Source of the DNA: Deltaproteobacteria bacterium
Lineage (GTDB): Bacteria > Myxococcota > Kuafuiibacteriia > Kuafuiibacteriales > Kuafuiibacteriaceae
Direction: 5' to 3'
Length of the DNA: 64,000 bases
NCBI GenBank assembly: GCA_016713425.1
Contig: JADJPE010000005.1
Coordinates: 3,472,001-3,536,000, forward strand
The notes under the pieces were generated by a model. The model worked only from the letters and a program-made list of their open reading frames with translations. It was not told where the DNA came from and did not search any database. Position 1 is the first letter of the stretch, and every line of letters starts with the position of its first letter. Below, one piece after another: positions 60,923 through 64,000 of the stretch. The position numbers and the translations under genes were made by a program.

Positions 60923-63900
60923 TCACTGGAGCACGAGATCGAGGAGATACTCGGTCGTGGTCGAGTCTTCCCAACCCTGGATGCGCACGTAGTACGTTTC
61001 CTGGCTCGCTGAGACAGGGAGCGCAATGTTCTCCACGCCCGAGCAGTAAACGCCTGAAGCACCGTCGATGTCGTCGTTCTCCGCGAGGGGCGTACCCCCG
61101 GTCGTGACCTCGCTGCCCGCGCGCTCCACGAAGAGCACAGTGTCCGTCCGCTCACCATCACAGCCAGTGGGCCGCCCCAACACACTGTAGGTATGCGCGG
61201 TCAGGGAGAGTGCGGCGTTGGCGGGCACGACAAAGCTGAACACATCGTCGTCACCCTCGGGCGCATTCGCTCCGATCATCGTGACCGTTCCGGCGCCCGC
61301 GAGGCCCGTGGCCGTTGCTTCGCTTTGGTCGTCGTTGGGCTCAGCCTCATCGCGAACGTTCGATACGTCCACCAGACTGAGGTCGAGGAGATAGGTCGTG
61401 CGGACCGTGTCGCCGTAGCCTTGAACACGGATGAAGTATTCAGTCGCGGCAGCGAGCGTCGGGAAGCGATACGTCAGTTGAGAGCATAGGACGCCACTGC
61501 CTTCGTTGATGTCGTCGTTGAAGGCGAGCTCACCTTCGCCCGGATCTGACACTTCGATGCCAGACTGCTCCAAAAACAATCGGGTATCGGTCTGATTGGG
61601 ATCGCAGCTTCCACTTTGACCCGGCTGGCTGTAGGTTCGGGCGACCAGCGCGTAGCGCGATCCGGCGGGGACTGAAAAGGACCACACATCGTCGTCGCCG
61701 ACGGGTGAGTTTGCACCGGCCAGCGTGACCGTTCCTAGGCCGCTCAGGCCAGACGTCTGAGCTTGCGACTGCGTGTCGTTCGGGGCGCCCTCGTAGAGGA
61801 CCGCGTCTTCGTAGATGCACTCGCTGTCGCAGCCGTCGCCCCCCACGTCGTTTCCGTCATCGCATGCCTCGCCAGCCTCCGACTCGATGACTCCGTTTCC
61901 GCACTCGGCGGGCGTCATGTTGACGGTGACCTCGACTTGACCCCCGCCCGCCTCGTTGACCACCCGCAGGTAGAACTTTCCGGCGGGCATGTTCGTGTTG
62001 ATGACGTCGTTCGGCACGCGATAGGCGCCGCACTCACCTGCCGTACCCACCGGACCACCGCCTTCTTGCGGGGCGTAGGCGCGGAAGTCGGCGAGCATCA
62101 AAGCCACGCTCGTATCGACGAGGTTGCATGTCGCGCCACCCGCGTCTGCAGCAACGGCCGCGAATGATTCACCGCCATTCAAGACGATCTCGACGAGTTG
62201 AAAGTCGCCGGGCTGTGCGAGGTTGATCGATACGGAACCGCCAGGCGACGCGATGGGGCCGGCGATCTCGAACTGGCAGGTCGCATCGCAGCCATCACCG
62301 TTCACGGTGTCGCCGTCGTCGCATTGCTCGTTCGCACCCGGTTCCAAGATCCCGTTGCCGCACGCGTTGAGCGGAAGACTCGACAGGATGAGCTCATACG
62401 CCGGAATGGGCTCGTCGTCGTTGTAGTCGTGAACCGCCAGGAAATACGTTCCCGGGTCGAGCTGGGCGAATGCGGCCTGAGCGCCGATCGCCGCGCAACC
62501 GCCTTGTCCGCCGAAGTCCGCTGCCCCGAGCAGAACGGCCTCGGCGTTGTAGAGGCCGAGCACGGTGTCGCTGCTCCCGGTGGCGGCGGTGCAGCCGGAC
62601 GCTTTGTCGGGGATGAATGTTTCGGCCAACAGCGCGAGGGGTGTTGTCACCACGATCTGGATGATGTCGACGTCGCCCGCCGGCTCGAGGGCGCCTCGAA
62701 CGCTCACGGCCGCTTGCGAGGGCAGGGTGACGGTCGCGATGGGCTCCACCTGACAGGTCGCATCACAGCCATCTCCGTTGGTCGTGTTGCCATCATCGCA
62801 TGTCTCGGCTTCATCGATGATCGCGTTGCCGCACCCGGGTGCTACCACCTGGACATGGAGGAAGTAAGCGCGGGCCTCGGCGTCGCCTTCGACCTCTCGG
62901 ACGACAAGGTAGTAGCGACCGCCCGGCATGCTGTACGCGGCTTCCGTCGTGTCGGGTGCGATTCGACCGCATCGACCGTTTGGCCCGCCGTCGTCGTTGC
63001 GGGCGAGGACCGTTTGACCATCCGTGTCGAGGAGCGTGAGCGAAGCGTGCGGTTCTCCTGGGCAGGTGTCGAACGAGTCGATGGTGACGTAGGCCAGAAG
63101 ATGATCCCCTTCGGCGATATCGATGGCATAGACGTCCGCGTCGCCCGCGGGTTCGAGCGCCCCCGCCCAGAGTGTGTCGGTCGATGTCGCGAGGACGCCC
63201 GAGCCATCCGGGGTGTCGTTGCCTCCGACTTCGTCCTCTCTTGCACCTTCGAAGGCGCACTGGTCGCTGCATCCGTCGCCCGAGGTGTTGTTGCCATCGT
63301 CGCACGCTTCGTTCGGCGTTCCTCCGGGCTCAAGAATTCCGTTGCCACACCCCACCTCGATCGTCCGCACTTCAAGCGAATAGGCCGGGATTGTGGCGCC
63401 TCCGTATTCGGCCACGGCAAGGTAGTAGCTGCCCGGCTTGTCCACGAAAGTACTCGTATCGAAGAGCGGGTTCAGCTCCGAGCAGAGCGAGTCATCCATG
63501 TCGTCGTTGGCTGCGATGGTGTTGAAGTTGGCATCGAACAGGACGAGGATGGTGTCGGCCAAGCATACGCCCGGCGTCGGGACCCAGGTGCGCGCGTAGA
63601 TGTAGCCGGGGGCCTGCATTTCGATGCGGTAGGTGTCATAGCCGCCGGGCCGCGTAAGCGAGCCGTTGAAAGTCTGGGCGGTGCCGGGGCCGACCAAGGC
63701 CTGCGAGGCTTCGACGGTGCACGTCACGTCGCAGCCATCGCCGCTCGTCACGTTGCCGTCCTCGCATTGTTCACCTGCGCGCCACTCGAGGATCCGGTTG
63801 CCGCAGGAAGCGGGCTTCGCCAGAACCGCGATCGAATAAGGACCTTCGGCGTTCGCCCGACTCGCTACGCGCAAGTAGTAGGTGCCCGCCGAAAGATTGG

Positions 63901-64000
63901 CGGCGGCGGCGTGGGTTGCGATCGATTCGGGGTCGATGCGGGAACATCCGCCAGCTCCGGCATCCGCGTCCTGAGCGAGGACCGTGGTGCCATCTGGGGC
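60923..64000 (-). CDS. Giant secreted protein with DUF4215 Cys-rich repeats and PPC-like domains (5' end outside window)
   Basis: The frame is open to the window edge, so the N-terminus is not seen; at least 1,025 residues are present. It alternates Myxococcus-type Cys-rich repeats (CGNGILEPG...CDDGN...GDGCSDQC; five visible) with beta domains of the bacterial pre-peptidase C-terminal (PPC) type (SGSSDTVLGLY, GTYFLAVHDY, DDVWSFSVPAGSRYAL). The last two units lack the Cys part. It ends LLDLVLQ with no MYXO-CTERM tag. Such proteins are secreted or surface adhesins or structural proteins. Disulfides imply export, plausibly through the T2SS of this window. Confidence 0.88.
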   Translation of the reverse strand, partial: APDGTTVLAQDADAGAGGCSRIDPESIATHAAAANLSAGTYYLRVASRANAEGPYSIAVLAKPASCGNRILEWRAGEQCEDGNVTSGDGCDVTCTVEASQALVGPGTAQTFNGSLTRPGGYDTYRIEMQAPGYIYARTWVPTPGVCLADTILVLFDANFNTIAANDDMDDSLCSELNPLFDTSTFVDKPGSYYLAVAEYGGATIPAYSLEVRTIEVGCGNGILEPGGTPNEACDDGNNTSGDGCSDQCAFEGAREDEVGGNDTPDGSGVLATSTDTLWAGALEPAGDADVYAIDIAEGDHLLAYVTIDSFDTCPGEPHASLTLLDTDGQTVLARNDDGGPNGRCGRIAPDTTEAAYSMPGGRYYLVVREVEGDAEARAYFLHVQVVAPGCGNAIIDEAETCDDGNTTNGDGCDATCQVEPIATVTLPSQAAVSVRGALEPAGDVDIIQIVVTTPLALLAETFIPDKASGCTAATGSSDTVLGLYNAEAVLLGAADFGGQGGCAAIGAQAAFAQLDPGTYFLAVHDYNDDEPIPAYELILSSLPLNACGNGILEPGANEQCDDGDTVNGDGCDATCQFEIAGPIASPGGSVSINLAQPGDFQLVEIVLNGGESFAAVAADAGGATCNLVDTSVALMLADFRAYAPQEGGGPVGTAGECGAYRVPNDVINTNMPAGKFYLRVVNEAGGGQVEVTVNMTPAECGNGVIESEAGEACDDGNDVGGDGCDSECIYEDAVLYEGAPNDTQSQAQTSGLSGLGTVTLAGANSPVGDDDVWSFSVPAGSRYALVARTYSQPGQSGSCDPNQTDTRLFLEQSGIEVSDPGEGELAFNDDINEGSGVLCSQLTYRFPTLAAATEYFIRVQGYGDTVRTTYLLDLSLVDVSNVRDEAEPNDDQSEATATGLAGAGTVTMIGANAPEGDDDVFSFVVPANAALSLTAHTYSVLGRPTGCDGERTDTVLFVERAGSEVTTGGTPLAENDDIDGASGVYCSGVENIALPVSASQETYYVRIQGWEDSTTTEYLLDLVLQ

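Overview
The window is a continuous 64 kb piece of a high-GC Gram-negative chromosome, most likely from the Myxococcota (former Deltaproteobacteria). Four features point there: a very large secreted protein built from Myxococcus-type cysteine-rich (DUF4215) repeats, a Ser/Thr kinase with the HRDISPQN catalytic loop and a PEGA tail, a gspC-to-gspN type II secretion operon with a PilM-like GspL, and mevalonate-pathway enzymes. The species cannot be named from sequence alone. There are no rRNA, tRNA, CRISPR or phage genes.

Layout. 1-6.4 kb: a large lipoprotein, ruvX, a decayed 923-bp IS1380-family element with intact ends and target duplication, an FtsZ/tubulin-like GTPase and greB. 6.4-11.8 kb: an envelope and polysaccharide-export cluster (mlaC, a TolC-type channel, an FHA plus tyrosine-kinase-like ATPase, and a divergent Wza-like lipoprotein). 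11.8-20.3 kb: lnt, a repeat-containing secreted protein, an NTF2-like protein, a glutamine amidotransferase, a porin-like barrel, def and a HEAT-repeat membrane protein. 20.3-24.8 kb: glgE divergent from two mevalonate genes. 24.8-32.3 kb: a subtilase, a DUF2807 protein, ATP synthase b', b and delta genes, an ECF sigma factor, citrate synthase and a frameshifted esterase. 32.3-43.2 kb: a Ser/Thr kinase, tldD-pmbA, a LOG-family protein, an alpha/beta hydrolase, mltG, a large transglutaminase-like candidate and a small lipoprotein. 43.6-57.9 kb: a complete gspC-N operon, with a sensor histidine kinase facing away from it. 60-64 kb: an SRAP-domain protein and the 3' part of the DUF4215/PPC-like giant.

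Much of the window serves the envelope: lipoprotein maturation (Lnt), peptidoglycan processing (MltG), lipid transport (MlaC), outer-membrane channels (TolC, porin, Wza, secretin) and protein export (T2SS). The T2SS is the natural exit for secreted proteins such as the DUF4215 giant, although its prepilin peptidase (GspO/PilD) is not in the window.

Two patterns run through the whole window. Short tandem arrays (units of about 6-18 bp) sit in many intergenic gaps and also inside reading frames, where they encode low-complexity linkers. There is also a 170-bp imperfect palindrome at about 43.4 kb. The strongest leads for new biology are the FtsZ-like GTPase, the transglutaminase-like protein, the FHA/tyrosine-kinase-like export regulator, the palindrome and the internally deleted IS1380 derivative.
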